Shown: piece after piece, positions 35,553-44,836 of the stretch
Layout: each line of letters opens with the position of its first letter
How positions within the stretch are numbered: the stretch's first letter is position 1
From: Spirochaetota bacterium
GTDB lineage: Bacteria; Spirochaetota; UBA4802; JAFGDQ01
Assembly (NCBI GenBank): GCA_016932015.1
Contig: JAFGDQ010000070.1
Coordinates: forward strand, 100,013-164,012
DNA length: 64,000 nt
Direction of reading: 5' to 3'
Notes under the pieces: generated by a model
The model's database searches: none
The model's input: only the letters and a program-made list of their open reading frames with translations
Told to the model about the DNA's origin: nothing
Position numbers and translations under genes: made by a program

Positions 35553-37367
35553 ATGACCTGGGAAATATTTTTTGCAATAAGCCTTATAGTATTAACTTTT
35601 GTAAGTCTGGTTATTGAAAAATATTCAAGTGATATAACCGCTTTGTCGGCAATTGCTGTAACATTGTTATTTATGTCAATATTTTCAGGGTCAAGATTAC
35701 CCTCCTTTGCTGATTTTACCAAAGTCATTTCCAATCCGGCACCCCTGACAATCGCTTCCATGTTCATTATTAGTGCGGCTTTAAACAAAAGCGGCATAAT
35801 AGAACAGATCTCAATATTTCTCGGACGCTTTAAAAATCCCGGATATACTCAAATAATTATTTTACTGGTCTTTACAGTCGGTTTTGCTTCAGCTTTTATC
35901 AATAACACGCCTGTAGTTGTAATGCTGCTCCCAATATTATTGAGCCAGGCCCGTGCAATGTCCATTAGGCCTTCAAAACTTTTAATTCCGCTGTCATATG
36001 CCTCTATTTTCGGCGGTACCTGTACTTTACTCGGAACAAGTACCAATATCCTTGCCAGCGGGCTAGTGCAAAAGATGGGCTACCCCGAAATAGGCATGTT
36101 TGAATTAACCCGGGTTGGTTTACCTTTGCTTTTATGCGGAGCTGTCTATCTTGTTGTAATCGGCAGACATTTGCTGCCGGATCGGGAATCTTTATCGTCA
36201 ATATTAACAGAACAGGAACGCAGGGAATTTATGACAGAAGTTTTTGTCGAAAAAGGATCACCTTTAATCGGAGTTAACATACTGGAATCGGAATTATATA
36301 AAAAGCATAAATTTAACATCATAGCAATTATGCGCAAAGGTGTACCGGTAGATGAGGTGAATACGGCTGTTCTGGCTCAGGGTGACAGGCTGGTTTTATC
36401 GGCTCCTCCATCTGAATTTGCCAAAGCCCATTCCATTGACGGACTTAATTTTACTACCGGCTCGAAAGAAGGATTGTCGACTATTACTGAACATGCGGGC
36501 GGTATAGTTGAAGCTATTCTGGCACCCAATTCGGCATTTACGGGCAGGACAATCAAAAATATAAATTTCATGTTCCGCTATCAGATGGTAGTTCTGGCAA
36601 TTCACAGACGGGGTCGAAACGTACGCGACCGGCTGAATACTCTTAAACTTGAACTGGGTGATACTTTACTGCTGATGGGCTCGGAACAGGCTATTGAGAA
36701 CATGCATGGAGATGAGGATCTGGTACTTCTGGACAGACCACCCTTGCCAACCCGGAAGATGAGAAAAAAAGCCCCCATAGTTCTTTTAACATTATCCGGA
36801 ATCGTAATTTCAACCGCATTCAACCTGATTCCCATAGCTGCAGCTGCAATCATTGGAGTAGCTGTAATTTTTATAACAGGCTGTCTGCAGCCTAAAGAGG
36901 GATATCAGTCTGTTGACTGGAGCCTGCTGGTTTTAATTTACGGGATGCTGACACTGGGCATGCTGCTGCAGGTTACAGGTACATCTAATTTAATTGTTGA
37001 AGCGATCACCGGTCGGATTCATTCATTTATCGCACCTGAAAATCAGCCCATAGCATCATTAGTTGTTATCTATTTTTGCACTTTTTTATTAACTGAAGTC
37101 TTATCCAATAATGCCACTGTGGTGATTATGCTGCCAATCGGTATTACACTGGCACACACAATCGGAGTTGATCCACGGCCTTTTATTATCGCGATCTGCG
37201 TAGCATCATCAGCCAGTTTTTCAACCCCCATAGGCTATCAGACCAATACCTATGTCTATAGTGTGGGAGGTTATCGTTTCGCGGATTTTATTAAAGTCGG
37301 GCTCCCTTTAAATATACTATATATGGTGGCCGCGTGCTACCTGATTCCGAAGATATGGCATTTTTGA
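35553..37367 (+). CDS. SLC13/DASS-family permease with two RCK_C domains
   Basis: Sodium- or proton-coupled anion transporter of 604 residues. The two membrane halves (about 1-200 and 410-604) each carry the family hairpin motif: FINNTPVVVMLLPI and LSNNATVVIMLPIG. GTSTNILASG is the SNT signature. Two TrkA_C/RCK_C domains (about 215-300 and 310-395) sit in the middle loop. This layout is typical of the bacterial SLC13 RCK group; the substrate may be sulphate or a dicarboxylate. An in-frame stop 12 nt upstream fixes the start near the ATG, which has no Shine-Dalgarno at normal distance. Confidence 0.88.
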   Translation: MTWEIFFAISLIVLTFVSLVIEKYSSDITALSAIAVTLLFMSIFSGSRLPSFADFTKVISNPAPLTIASMFIISAALNKSGIIEQISIFLGRFKNPGYTQIIILLVFTVGFASAFINNTPVVVMLLPILLSQARAMSIRPSKLLIPLSYASIFGGTCTLLGTSTNILASGLVQKMGYPEIGMFELTRVGLPLLLCGAVYLVVIGRHLLPDRESLSSILTEQERREFMTEVFVEKGSPLIGVNILESELYKKHKFNIIAIMRKGVPVDEVNTAVLAQGDRLVLSAPPSEFAKAHSIDGLNFTTGSKEGLSTITEHAGGIVEAILAPNSAFTGRTIKNINFMFRYQMVVLAIHRRGRNVRDRLNTLKLELGDTLLLMGSEQAIENMHGDEDLVLLDRPPLPTRKMRKKAPIVLLTLSGIVISTAFNLIPIAAAAIIGVAVIFITGCLQPKEGYQSVDWSLLVLIYGMLTLGMLLQVTGTSNLIVEAITGRIHSFIAPENQPIASLVVIYFCTFLLTEVLSNNATVVIMLPIGITLAHTIGVDPRPFIIAICVASSASFSTPIGYQTNTYVYSVGGYRFADFIKVGLPLNILYMVAACYLIPKIWHF

Positions 37368-37540
37368 TTAATTGTTTTTTGGTATTTTCGTCCTGAATAT
37401 TAATTTTGCAAAAGCAATTTAAGCCGATATTATTAAAGAATATTCTGTAAAAAAATCTTAACCGATAACGGTGAAGAAATATTTTCAGAAATTGAATAAC
37501 TGATATTGAAACCAAATAAGTCATTTCAGGAGAATAAAGA

Positions 37541-38077
37541 ATGAATAATTTCAATCCCGATACGTATTGCGGAATCTATTGCGGCGCGTGCTCGATAGCA
37601 ATGTATGGTGAAACCGGCCACCCTGACGATTTTTCTGCCTGTCTTGAAAGGATACCTAGAGAAAAGATGGTTTGCGGCGGATGCAAATCCGATACAGTAT
37701 ATCCTGGTTACAGAATGTGCATCCTCCGCCCCTGCGCACAGGAGAAAGGTGTTGAGCACTGCATCGACTGTGTCGATTATCCATGTAAAATATACAGTAA
37801 GTGGAATTCAATGGCCAAATCCCTCCCGCATATTGGCGAAGCTTCAGCCAGCCTTGAGTTGATTAAATGCGAAGGTGTTGATCACTGGATCGCAGGGCAG
37901 AAAAAGCGATGGTCATGCCCGGACTGCGGAGCGTCATTTTCATGGTACCAGTCAGAGTGCCGCAATTGCGGTCATAAACCCGCATCCGGAACATACCAAA
38001 TATCCGGCTGGAAGAAACTCCTGTGCCGTTTTATGCTCCCTTTGGTATACAGGAAAGGAAAGACTTTGAGTAACTGA
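37541..38077 (+). CDS. DUF3795 cysteine-rich protein
   Basis: The 178 residues have an N-terminal DUF3795 region with CGIYCGAC (10-17), CGGCKSD, CILRPCAQEKGVEHCIDCVDYPC, then a zinc-ribbon-like C-terminus (WSCPDCGASFSWYQSECRNCGHKP). The 16 or so cysteines suggest metal or iron-sulphur binding. The family is of unknown function and common in anaerobes. A good AGGAG ribosome site is present. The C-terminal zinc ribbon is an addition to the shorter members. Confidence 0.8.
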   Translation: MNNFNPDTYCGIYCGACSIAMYGETGHPDDFSACLERIPREKMVCGGCKSDTVYPGYRMCILRPCAQEKGVEHCIDCVDYPCKIYSKWNSMAKSLPHIGEASASLELIKCEGVDHWIAGQKKRWSCPDCGASFSWYQSECRNCGHKPASGTYQISGWKKLLCRFMLPLVYRKGKTLSN

Positions 38078-38094
38078 ATGACATATCCGGGAAA

Positions 38095-38426
38095 TCAATT
38101 AAATTTTGTATTGTTTTCGTAGTATTTGTAAAGGTTGAAAAGATTAAATAAAAACCGGGAAATAACATTGTACCTGATTTTTTTTACTGTCAGCAGGATC
38201 ATACCTTTATCAAAACTTACCAAATCCTGAAAGGACGTATCCTCAATATTCTTTTCCCATTGAATAACGCCGTCAAAATCCGTATTAACAAGATAAACTC
38301 CGGATTTTCAGAAAGCCCTGTGCATTCGACAGAAATAATTTGTGCAGAAAAAATTAATAAAAGGATAAAATCTTTTTTCCCGGGTAAATAACTCATATAC
38401 AGAATTTTACAAGTAATTTTTCTCAA
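38095..38426 (-). pseudogene. Frameshifted remnant of a secreted propeller-type protein
   Basis: The minus strand from the ATG at 38426 gives a signal-peptide-like stretch (DFILLLIFSAQIISVEC) followed by TGLSENPE. The sense then moves to the next frame, which reads VYLVNTDFDGVIQWEKNIED and SFDKGMILLTVKK before a stop at 38095-38097. YLVxTDxDGxxQWEKNI is a hallmark of repetitive beta-propeller secreted proteins, which are several hundred residues long. Only one repeat is left and the two parts are out of frame, so this is probably a decayed gene. A sequencing or assembly error cannot be excluded. Confidence 0.5.
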
Positions 38427-38468
38427 AACAGGATTGCCCGTAATACTATGTTAATACCGGAAATTAAA

Positions 38469-38498
38469 TTGACTTTAATATAATTCTCTGATTATACT
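38469..38498 (+). promoter_or_regulatory. Candidate sigma-70 promoter
   Basis: TTGACT (38469-38474) and TATACT (38493-38498) with 18-bp spacing, about 90 bp before the chosen start of the DUF4139-like gene. Confidence 0.5.
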
Positions 38499-38591
38499 CT
38501 GTTTTATTAAAATGAATGTATGAATCCCCTGCACTATAAAATTATTTTCATCCTGAACAATTTAACAAAAAACAGGAAGGTTATTTTAAAT

Positions 38592-40283
38592 ATGAAAAAG
38601 ACAAGATCAATAGTATGTATGATAATTCTCATATCTTTTTTCAGTGCTTTTAATATTAATGCCGGAAATAAAAAAACAAAAATCCCTGAAATAGCGTCAG
38701 TAAAAATCGACCGCATTGTTTTATTTAAAAATGGGTTAGGATATTTCACTTCTTCAGCTGATCTTCCAAAGAACAGAAAAATAATTAATATCGGGCAGCT
38801 GCCTGTCCCTTCATATGGGACTTTCTGGGTATCTTATCCGAAAAATTTAAAATTGTCGCAATTAGTCACAGCTCCTGAAGAAATTGAAATGAAACAACCG
38901 GCTTCCGGCATAGGACAGCTTCTCGCAGCAAATGCCGGTAAACGCGTAATAATTAAAACAAGTCCTGACGGAAAAATTATTGAAGGTGTTATACTTGACT
39001 CATTTAAGCCGGAAAAAAATTCCGGGAAGCCGAGTCCTTATATAATGGACAATACTGTTCCTTCTCTACAAGGCAGACCGGACAATTACTCTTCTTCTTC
39101 AGGAATAATACTCATAGATACCGGCAAAGGCATTGCCGCATTGAATACAGATACTATTGCACAGGCTGATTTCCATGATAAAGAAATTAGTAATTATATT
39201 ATAAAAACACAATACAAACCGGGTATTCGTATTGAACTTAAAGAACCGGTTAATAATGCAAAAATTCATATCAGTTATCTGGCGCATGGCATCACCTGGT
39301 GCCCCAGTTATTATATTGATCTTTCAGATAAAAAAACAGCTCTTTTAACTGCAAAAGCACTGGTTATAAACGAAGTCACGGATCTGGAAAATGTTAAGCT
39401 TGAACTAGTGACGGGCTTTCCTAATATCAAATTCGAAGCAATTCACAGCCCTGCTGCAATGACTCAGTCTCTCTCAGACTTCCTGAACTCATTATCTTCG
39501 GGAAGTACCGGACCGCGACGATCCGCAGTAATGATGAACCAGGCTGTGATGATGAACGACAGCTATGCTGAAGAAGCTGAGTTCTCAGGGCCATCATATT
39601 CAACTGCGCCAAAAGGAACGGTTGCAGAAGATCTCTTCCTTTATCCTGTTAAGGATTTCAGTCTGAAGCGCGGGGAGACAGCTTACATTCCGCTCTTCTC
39701 TGCCAGAATGCCTTACAGTCATATATACACATGGAAAATTGATGATATGCTGAGCGACGATAACCGTTATCAGCAAAGACAAAACAGAGACAACGGTAAA
39801 GCAGAGGAAGAGGTCTGGCACTCATGCCGTCTTAAAAACACAGGGAAATTACCGCTTACGACTGCCCCTGCTGAATTTGTCAGCAGCGGCAATTTCAGCG
39901 GACAGGACATCTGCTATTACACAGCTCCAGGTGCCGAGACCACAATTCGCATCAACCGCGCAATGAATATTCTTGCTGAGCAGGATGAATTTGAAATAAA
40001 ACGCGAGAGAAATGCAGCAACATTTTACGGCTATACATATGACCTTGTAAATCTTCGCGGAGAACTGAAACTGAAAAACCGCCTGGCCAGAGAAGTCTCA
40101 CTGGAAGTTATAAAAAAAGTTTCAGGCGAAGTGCTTAAAACAGAAATCGAAGCAAAAGATGTTACTACTGCGAAAGGCCTGAAAAAAGTTAATCCTCAGC
40201 ATATCCTTACATGGACGTTTGATTTAAAGGCAGGGAATGAACAGGCTTTAACTTATGAATACCAGGTTTATATAAGGCCGTAA
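38592..40283 (+). CDS. Secreted DUF4139-like protein
   Basis: The 563 residues have a cleavable signal peptide (MKKTRSIVCMIILISFFSAF...NAG). The DUF4139/mucoidy-inhibitor-like family is suggested by KIDRIVLFKNGLGYFTSSAD near the N-terminus and by HISYLAHGITWCPSYYIDL and VINEVTDLENVKLELVTGFPN in the middle. The C-terminus is a beta-rich domain (YGYTYDLVNLRGELKLKNR). The middle has a low-complexity Ser/Met stretch (MMNQAVMMNDSYAEEAEFS). I chose the start at 38592 because AGGAAGG lies upstream and the signal peptide begins there; an ATG 24 codons earlier has no ribosome site. Function is unknown. Confidence 0.75.
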   Translation: MKKTRSIVCMIILISFFSAFNINAGNKKTKIPEIASVKIDRIVLFKNGLGYFTSSADLPKNRKIINIGQLPVPSYGTFWVSYPKNLKLSQLVTAPEEIEMKQPASGIGQLLAANAGKRVIIKTSPDGKIIEGVILDSFKPEKNSGKPSPYIMDNTVPSLQGRPDNYSSSSGIILIDTGKGIAALNTDTIAQADFHDKEISNYIIKTQYKPGIRIELKEPVNNAKIHISYLAHGITWCPSYYIDLSDKKTALLTAKALVINEVTDLENVKLELVTGFPNIKFEAIHSPAAMTQSLSDFLNSLSSGSTGPRRSAVMMNQAVMMNDSYAEEAEFSGPSYSTAPKGTVAEDLFLYPVKDFSLKRGETAYIPLFSARMPYSHIYTWKIDDMLSDDNRYQQRQNRDNGKAEEEVWHSCRLKNTGKLPLTTAPAEFVSSGNFSGQDICYYTAPGAETTIRINRAMNILAEQDEFEIKRERNAATFYGYTYDLVNLRGELKLKNRLAREVSLEVIKKVSGEVLKTEIEAKDVTTAKGLKKVNPQHILTWTFDLKAGNEQALTYEYQVYIRP

Positions 40284-40412
40284 GACTGCGGTCTTCTATT
40301 TATTCCGTGTTCCGGAAACCTGCCGGCGCTGCTTCCTGAGGCAGAGTGGCTGCTACTGAGTCATCAAATTTATAAGCTAAACTGTAACTTTCCGTCTCTC
40401 GTTGTAATGCGG

Positions 40413-40883
40413 TTACTGATTAAGATACAGCCTGAATTTATCAAAAGCCATATATTTGCCGATTTCAATAAACTTGTTTTCAGTACTCCCGTCAGAATGA
40501 GTTATCTGCAGCCTGTCTTCATTATCAGCAAAATCCATTAGGAACGGCGGCACTTTCTGCGCATTCCATTTAAAAATAAAATAACTGTTTCCCGTATCCT
40601 GCAAATCAATCTCCAATGAATTTTCGCTGAAACCTCCTGTGCCCCCTATTATAAAGATAAAGACTTTAGGCTTTCCCATCGTCTGATTTAATCTGAAATC
40701 CACACTGTATTCATCAATATCTCTTCGGCATGTGAAGCCCACATATTCGGAATCCAGGATGAGATTCAGCATATCATCATAGCTTCTAATCGTTTCATGT
40801 GAAGGTTTGTCATGGTCCTTTCTTATAAAATCAAAAACAATATTTAGAAATTCCGTTAAATTCTTATATTCCGATATTTTCAT
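40413..40883 (-). CDS. Hypothetical protein, 156 aa
   Basis: Not recognised. The 156 residues are soluble, of mixed alpha/beta character, with a glycine-rich FIIGGTGGFSENS in the middle and aromatic-rich strands (YFIFKWNAQKVPPFLMDF). No signal peptide or cysteine motif is present. AAAGGG precedes the ATG. It is isolated and convergent with the DUF4139-like gene. Confidence 0.65.
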   Translation of the reverse strand: MKISEYKNLTEFLNIVFDFIRKDHDKPSHETIRSYDDMLNLILDSEYVGFTCRRDIDEYSVDFRLNQTMGKPKVFIFIIGGTGGFSENSLEIDLQDTGNSYFIFKWNAQKVPPFLMDFADNEDRLQITHSDGSTENKFIEIGKYMAFDKFRLYLNQ

Positions 40884-41134
40884 TTATCATTTCCCTTTAA
40901 TTTTTTAATCAGGATAACATCAGTATGACATGAAAAAAGCAATAAAATTTTATAAAGTATTAAGCTGATAATTGCTTATAAAAATATCTGCACATTTTAA
41001 AACAGGTCAATTAAAAATATAATATTGCTTGTCATGTAAAAGAAAAATTATATGTAAATCTTATTGCAGCATCAGATATACTGAACAATAAACAGATATT
41101 AAAAAAATAGAAACATTACTCAGAGGAAAATAAA

Positions 41135-41824
41135 ATCAGTAAAATAGGCACATTGAACGAGTTCAGTATTCATGAACAGCTGAAATCCGAATACACCGGC
41201 AAAAACGATAAGACAGAAAAGGAAGTTGAAGGTTACTATATTGATATTGTCAAGAAATCCGGACTCGTAGAAATTCAGACAAAAAATTTCTTAAAGATAA
41301 AACCGAAATTGAAAAAACTGCTGGAAAGTCACAAAGTCAGGCTTGTGCATAACATTCCTCAAATCAAATGGATAGTTAAAATTGATGAAAACGGAGATAT
41401 TCTTTCAAGAAGGAAGTCTCCGGCAAAGGGCAGCTTTCTGCAAATCTTTAATGAATTAATTTATCTTACGGATATTATATTTGATCCGAATTTCTCTCTT
41501 GAAATCGTAATAACAGAAGAAGAGGAAATCAGGCAAGATGACGGAAAGGGAAGCTGGAGAAGAAAAGGAGTAAGCATTAAGGACAGAAAGCTTGTAAAAA
41601 TTATAGATAAAAAAAAATTTCTTAAAAAGAATGATTACCAGAAGATTCTTCCTGAAAATCTTCCTAAGCCGTTCTCTACAAAAGACATTTCTGCTGAATT
41701 AAAAATCAGCGTTTACTTAGCCAGAAAGGTAGTATATTGCTTCAGGAAAGTTAAACTGATTAAGCTTGCCGGAAAAAAAGGTAATTTATTATTATATAAA
41801 AGAAACCGGTTAACCGGCATTTAG
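41135..41824 (+). CDS. Conserved protein with nuclease-like core and winged-helix end; start uncertain
   Basis: A family I recognise only as conserved hypothetical, whose members begin near KIGTLNEKSLH. Here the homologous ISKIGTLNEFSIHEQLK starts at an ATC codon (41135), 8 nt after GAGGAAA. The first ordinary start is a TTG at 41153 with no ribosome site. The N-terminal half has DIVKKSGLVEIQTKNF, which resembles a PD-(D/E)xK-type nuclease core with Q in place of K. The C-terminal part (PFSTKDISAELKISVYLARKVVYCFRK) looks like a winged helix. A DNA-related function is inference. The protein is 229 residues from ATC or 223 from TTG. Confidence 0.7.
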   Translation: MSKIGTLNEFSIHEQLKSEYTGKNDKTEKEVEGYYIDIVKKSGLVEIQTKNFLKIKPKLKKLLESHKVRLVHNIPQIKWIVKIDENGDILSRRKSPAKGSFLQIFNELIYLTDIIFDPNFSLEIVITEEEEIRQDDGKGSWRRKGVSIKDRKLVKIIDKKKFLKKNDYQKILPENLPKPFSTKDISAELKISVYLARKVVYCFRKVKLIKLAGKKGNLLLYKRNRLTGI

Positions 41825-41879
41825 ACGAACTGCTTTTAAAATTATTTAATAGTACTGATTTTAAAAAGTACAAAAAAAT

Positions 41880-42587
41880 CTATTTTTTAATCAGATTTGC
41901 TTCAATCGTCTTCCCCTCAGAAGTGATTTTCCTGTCCACGACAATCGGAATCTTGATTCTCATAGCCATAGTGTATTCCCCTAAAAACCCGCTTTCATGA
42001 TTCATAATACCCATAAAAGAGAAACTTTTTAAAGGAAAAGGCATTTCTCCCAATGAAATTTGAATCATATAAAAAGATAAATCTTTTACAGTGTAATAGT
42101 AGTAACCGGTCTGATAACGGGAATCAGCCTCTTTCGGTGTAACTTTAATTTTATAACATTTTTTCCCTGCAACAGTTTCATAACCTTCAATTACTGTGTT
42201 ATATCGATCAATACCTTCTTCATCAAAAACAGGATATGAAGGAAGAGGCGGCTTTTCCTTATATTCAGAAGCATCCATCTCTTTTCCGTCTTTTTCATAT
42301 TTCTTAACAATATATTCCTGAGGTTCATAAAAATAATCTTTGCGTACAACAAGCAGCCTGGATGTACTTAAAAGCTTATCATTATCAGTATCATATTCTC
42401 TCACAAGCTCTTCACGAAGATATTCAATGCCTTTATTCTCTTTATAAAATTTTACTGAAATATTTCTAATTTTCTCAATGATATCCTTTGACTCTTGCTC
42501 AGATATCGTATTTCCGGAAAAAATATCAGAAGCAGGAATAAAAGATAAGAGTACGCATAAACATGAAATAATTACTTTTTTTCTCAA
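41880..42587 (-). CDS. Secreted hypothetical protein, LolA-like pattern
   Basis: The 235 residues have a signal peptide (KKVIISCLCVLLSFIPASDIFSG). The mature part reads as a long beta-sheet protein (ELVREYDTDNDKLLSTSRLLVVRKDYFY; ETVAGKKCYKIKVTPKEADSRYQTGYYYYTVKDLSFYMIQI), similar in rhythm to LolA/LppX outer-membrane lipoprotein-sorting folds. That is a fold guess. The start is TTG, supported by GGAGA 8 nt upstream. Monocistronic. Confidence 0.65.
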   Translation of the reverse strand: MRKKVIISCLCVLLSFIPASDIFSGNTISEQESKDIIEKIRNISVKFYKENKGIEYLREELVREYDTDNDKLLSTSRLLVVRKDYFYEPQEYIVKKYEKDGKEMDASEYKEKPPLPSYPVFDEEGIDRYNTVIEGYETVAGKKCYKIKVTPKEADSRYQTGYYYYTVKDLSFYMIQISLGEMPFPLKSFSFMGIMNHESGFLGEYTMAMRIKIPIVVDRKITSEGKTIEANLIKK

Positions 42588-42883
42588 TGTTGTCTCCGTG
42601 ATGAAAAATAATCGATTTATATTAAGGTTAATAAATCATATCCAAGAATATGTGTAACAGTTAATTCATTACTATTTTTTTTCAATAAAAATATCGTAAT
42701 GCATTATATCCGTTTTAACGGAAGAACCATTACAATTCTAAACCTTTTAATATAATGATTAGCCTGGAATGTGATAATAATATTTAATCACACAATAGGC
42801 ATGAATAATTAAATACTATATCAGATACAGAAGGTATACAGTTGAGAATGTTAATTTATTACTTAAAATCTGTATTCGGAAAA

Positions 42884-43861
42884 CTAAACAAATTTATGGC
42901 ACTTAACCTGATGTTTTCCAACAGTGACCATTTCCGGTTCAATCTTTGAACATTCCGGCCTTGCTTCAGGACAGCGTGTATGAAACCTGCACCCGGTCGG
43001 CGGATTTAAAGGGGAAGGCATCTCACCGCTCAGGATGATCTCCTTCTCATTCTGATCCCTGTCCTCAGGCAGTTTCAGGTCCGAAGCGGAAATTAATGCA
43101 TTTGTATACGGATGCAGCGGATTCTCAAACAGGTCTTCGGTGTCCCCGTATTCCACAATCTGCCCGAGATACATTATAGCCACGCCGTGACTCATATATC
43201 TGACAGTAGCCAGATTATGAGCAATAACAAGATAGCTTAAATTATGCGCTTCCTGCAGATCTTTAAGCAGATTCATTATCTGCGCCCTGATCGAAACATC
43301 AAGAGCAGATACAGGCTCATCCAGAACTACCAGACTTGGATTCAGCGCCAGTGCCCGGGCAACCGCGATCCTCTGTCTTTGACCGCCGCTGAATTCGTGC
43401 GGGAAGTGCTCAGCATGCTCGGCTTTAAGGCCCACCTGGTCCAGCAGTTCAACGACCCTGTCATAATTTTCTTTTTTTGACTGTTTAGCATTTACAACCA
43501 AAGGCTCGGCAACAATATCTTTTACACGCATTCTGGGATTCATTGAACTCCATGGATTCTGCTGTACAGCCTGAACCCTTGGCCTGTATTCTCTCTTTAA
43601 CTGGTCTTTGTTATATTGATAAATATCCTTTCCTTCAAAATAAACTGAACCTGAAGTTGCCCTTTCAAGCAAAAGAACCGATTTTGCGGTTGTGGTTTTT
43701 CCGGCTCCCGACTCTCCTACCAGGCTGAGTGTTTTTCCGCGTTCAATGGAAAAAGACACATTGTCAACAGCCCTGACCATCCCGATCAGGCCCTGAAAAA
43801 GTCCTCTCCTGACAGGATAAAGCATGGTTAAATTACGGCCTTCCAATAAAATATCTGCCAT
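42884..43861 (-). CDS. oppF: Oligopeptide ABC transporter ATP-binding protein (OppF/DppF)
   Basis: Energises peptide uptake with OppD. The 325 residues have Walker A GESGAGKTT (about residue 49), the signature LSGGQ-type FSGGQRQRIAVARAL, and Walker B VVLDEPVSALD. The C-terminal oligopeptide-transporter extension has a CRFHTRCPEARPEC cluster motif. It is last in a five-gene operon. The C-terminal four-cysteine motif is typical of Opp/Dpp ATPases. Confidence 0.93.
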   Translation of the reverse strand: MADILLEGRNLTMLYPVRRGLFQGLIGMVRAVDNVSFSIERGKTLSLVGESGAGKTTTAKSVLLLERATSGSVYFEGKDIYQYNKDQLKREYRPRVQAVQQNPWSSMNPRMRVKDIVAEPLVVNAKQSKKENYDRVVELLDQVGLKAEHAEHFPHEFSGGQRQRIAVARALALNPSLVVLDEPVSALDVSIRAQIMNLLKDLQEAHNLSYLVIAHNLATVRYMSHGVAIMYLGQIVEYGDTEDLFENPLHPYTNALISASDLKLPEDRDQNEKEIILSGEMPSPLNPPTGCRFHTRCPEARPECSKIEPEMVTVGKHQVKCHKFV

Positions 43862-43864
43862 GAT

Positions 43865-44836
43865 CTATTGTACTCTCCAACAAGAAACTGTATGATTGTT
43901 TCCAATATTTTTTTCCGGCGGTTCTTCTTTACTGCAAATTTCAAGTGAATCGGAACAGCGTTCGCAAAACCTGCATCCCGGAGGCAAATGCATTAATGAA
44001 GGCGGCTGCCCTTCTATTGAATAAAGCCTGTCATCCTTTCTGTCAAGCCTGGGCACTGAATTAATTAATGCACGCGTATAAGGATGCTGCGGCTTCTTAA
44101 AAATCTCCGAAGTAGAAGCGCTTTCAACGATCTTTCCGGCATACATTACCGCAACCCTGTGACACATATCCGCAATAACGCCGAAATCATGAGTGATAAA
44201 AATAATTGCGACATCTGTTTTTGCCTGAATGTCCTTAAACAGAGCAATATACTGCGCCTGAATAGTAGCGTCCAGCGCAGTAGTAGGCTCATCGGCAATC
44301 AAAAGTGAAGGTTTGCAGCACATTGCTATAGCACCAACCACTCTCTGCCTCATTCCGCCGCTCAGCTGAAAAGGATAATTTTTCAAAAGCGTTTCCGGTG
44401 AAGGAATCTGAAGAAGCCGGAGTGAAGAAACAACTTCATTGGTAATCATCTTTTCATCTGCCAGATTCTGATGCATGCGAACAGATTCAGCAATCTGATC
44501 ACCGATCGTATAAACCGGATTAAGAGAAGTCATAGGGTCCTGCAGTATCATGGAAACCATACAGCCGCGAATATTTCTCATTTCCCTTTTACTCAGTTCC
44601 AGCAAGCTGGTTCCGTTCAGAGTAATTCTTCCGCCTACAATCTTTCCGCCCGGCTCCGGGAGCAGACGCATAATTGACATACCTGTTACGGTTTTACCGC
44701 ACCCCGATTCTCCTACGATTCCAAGAGTTTCCTTCTCACGTACAAAGAAACTTACTCCGTCTACAGCTTTTACAATACCCTTTCTTGTAAAAAACGATGT
44801 TCGTAAACCTTCTACTTCAAGTACTATTTTACTCAT
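43865..44836 (-). CDS. oppD: Oligopeptide ABC transporter ATP-binding protein (OppD/DppD)
   Basis: Second ATPase of the peptide importer. The 323 residues have Walker A GESGCGKT (about 38-45), SGGMRQRVVGAIAM signature and Walker B LLIADEPTTALD. The C-terminal extension has CRFCERCSDSLEIC. The start overlaps the oppC stop (TAATG), so they are translationally coupled. Confidence 0.93.
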   Translation of the reverse strand: MSKIVLEVEGLRTSFFTRKGIVKAVDGVSFFVREKETLGIVGESGCGKTVTGMSIMRLLPEPGGKIVGGRITLNGTSLLELSKREMRNIRGCMVSMILQDPMTSLNPVYTIGDQIAESVRMHQNLADEKMITNEVVSSLRLLQIPSPETLLKNYPFQLSGGMRQRVVGAIAMCCKPSLLIADEPTTALDATIQAQYIALFKDIQAKTDVAIIFITHDFGVIADMCHRVAVMYAGKIVESASTSEIFKKPQHPYTRALINSVPRLDRKDDRLYSIEGQPPSLMHLPPGCRFCERCSDSLEICSKEEPPEKNIGNNHTVSCWRVQ

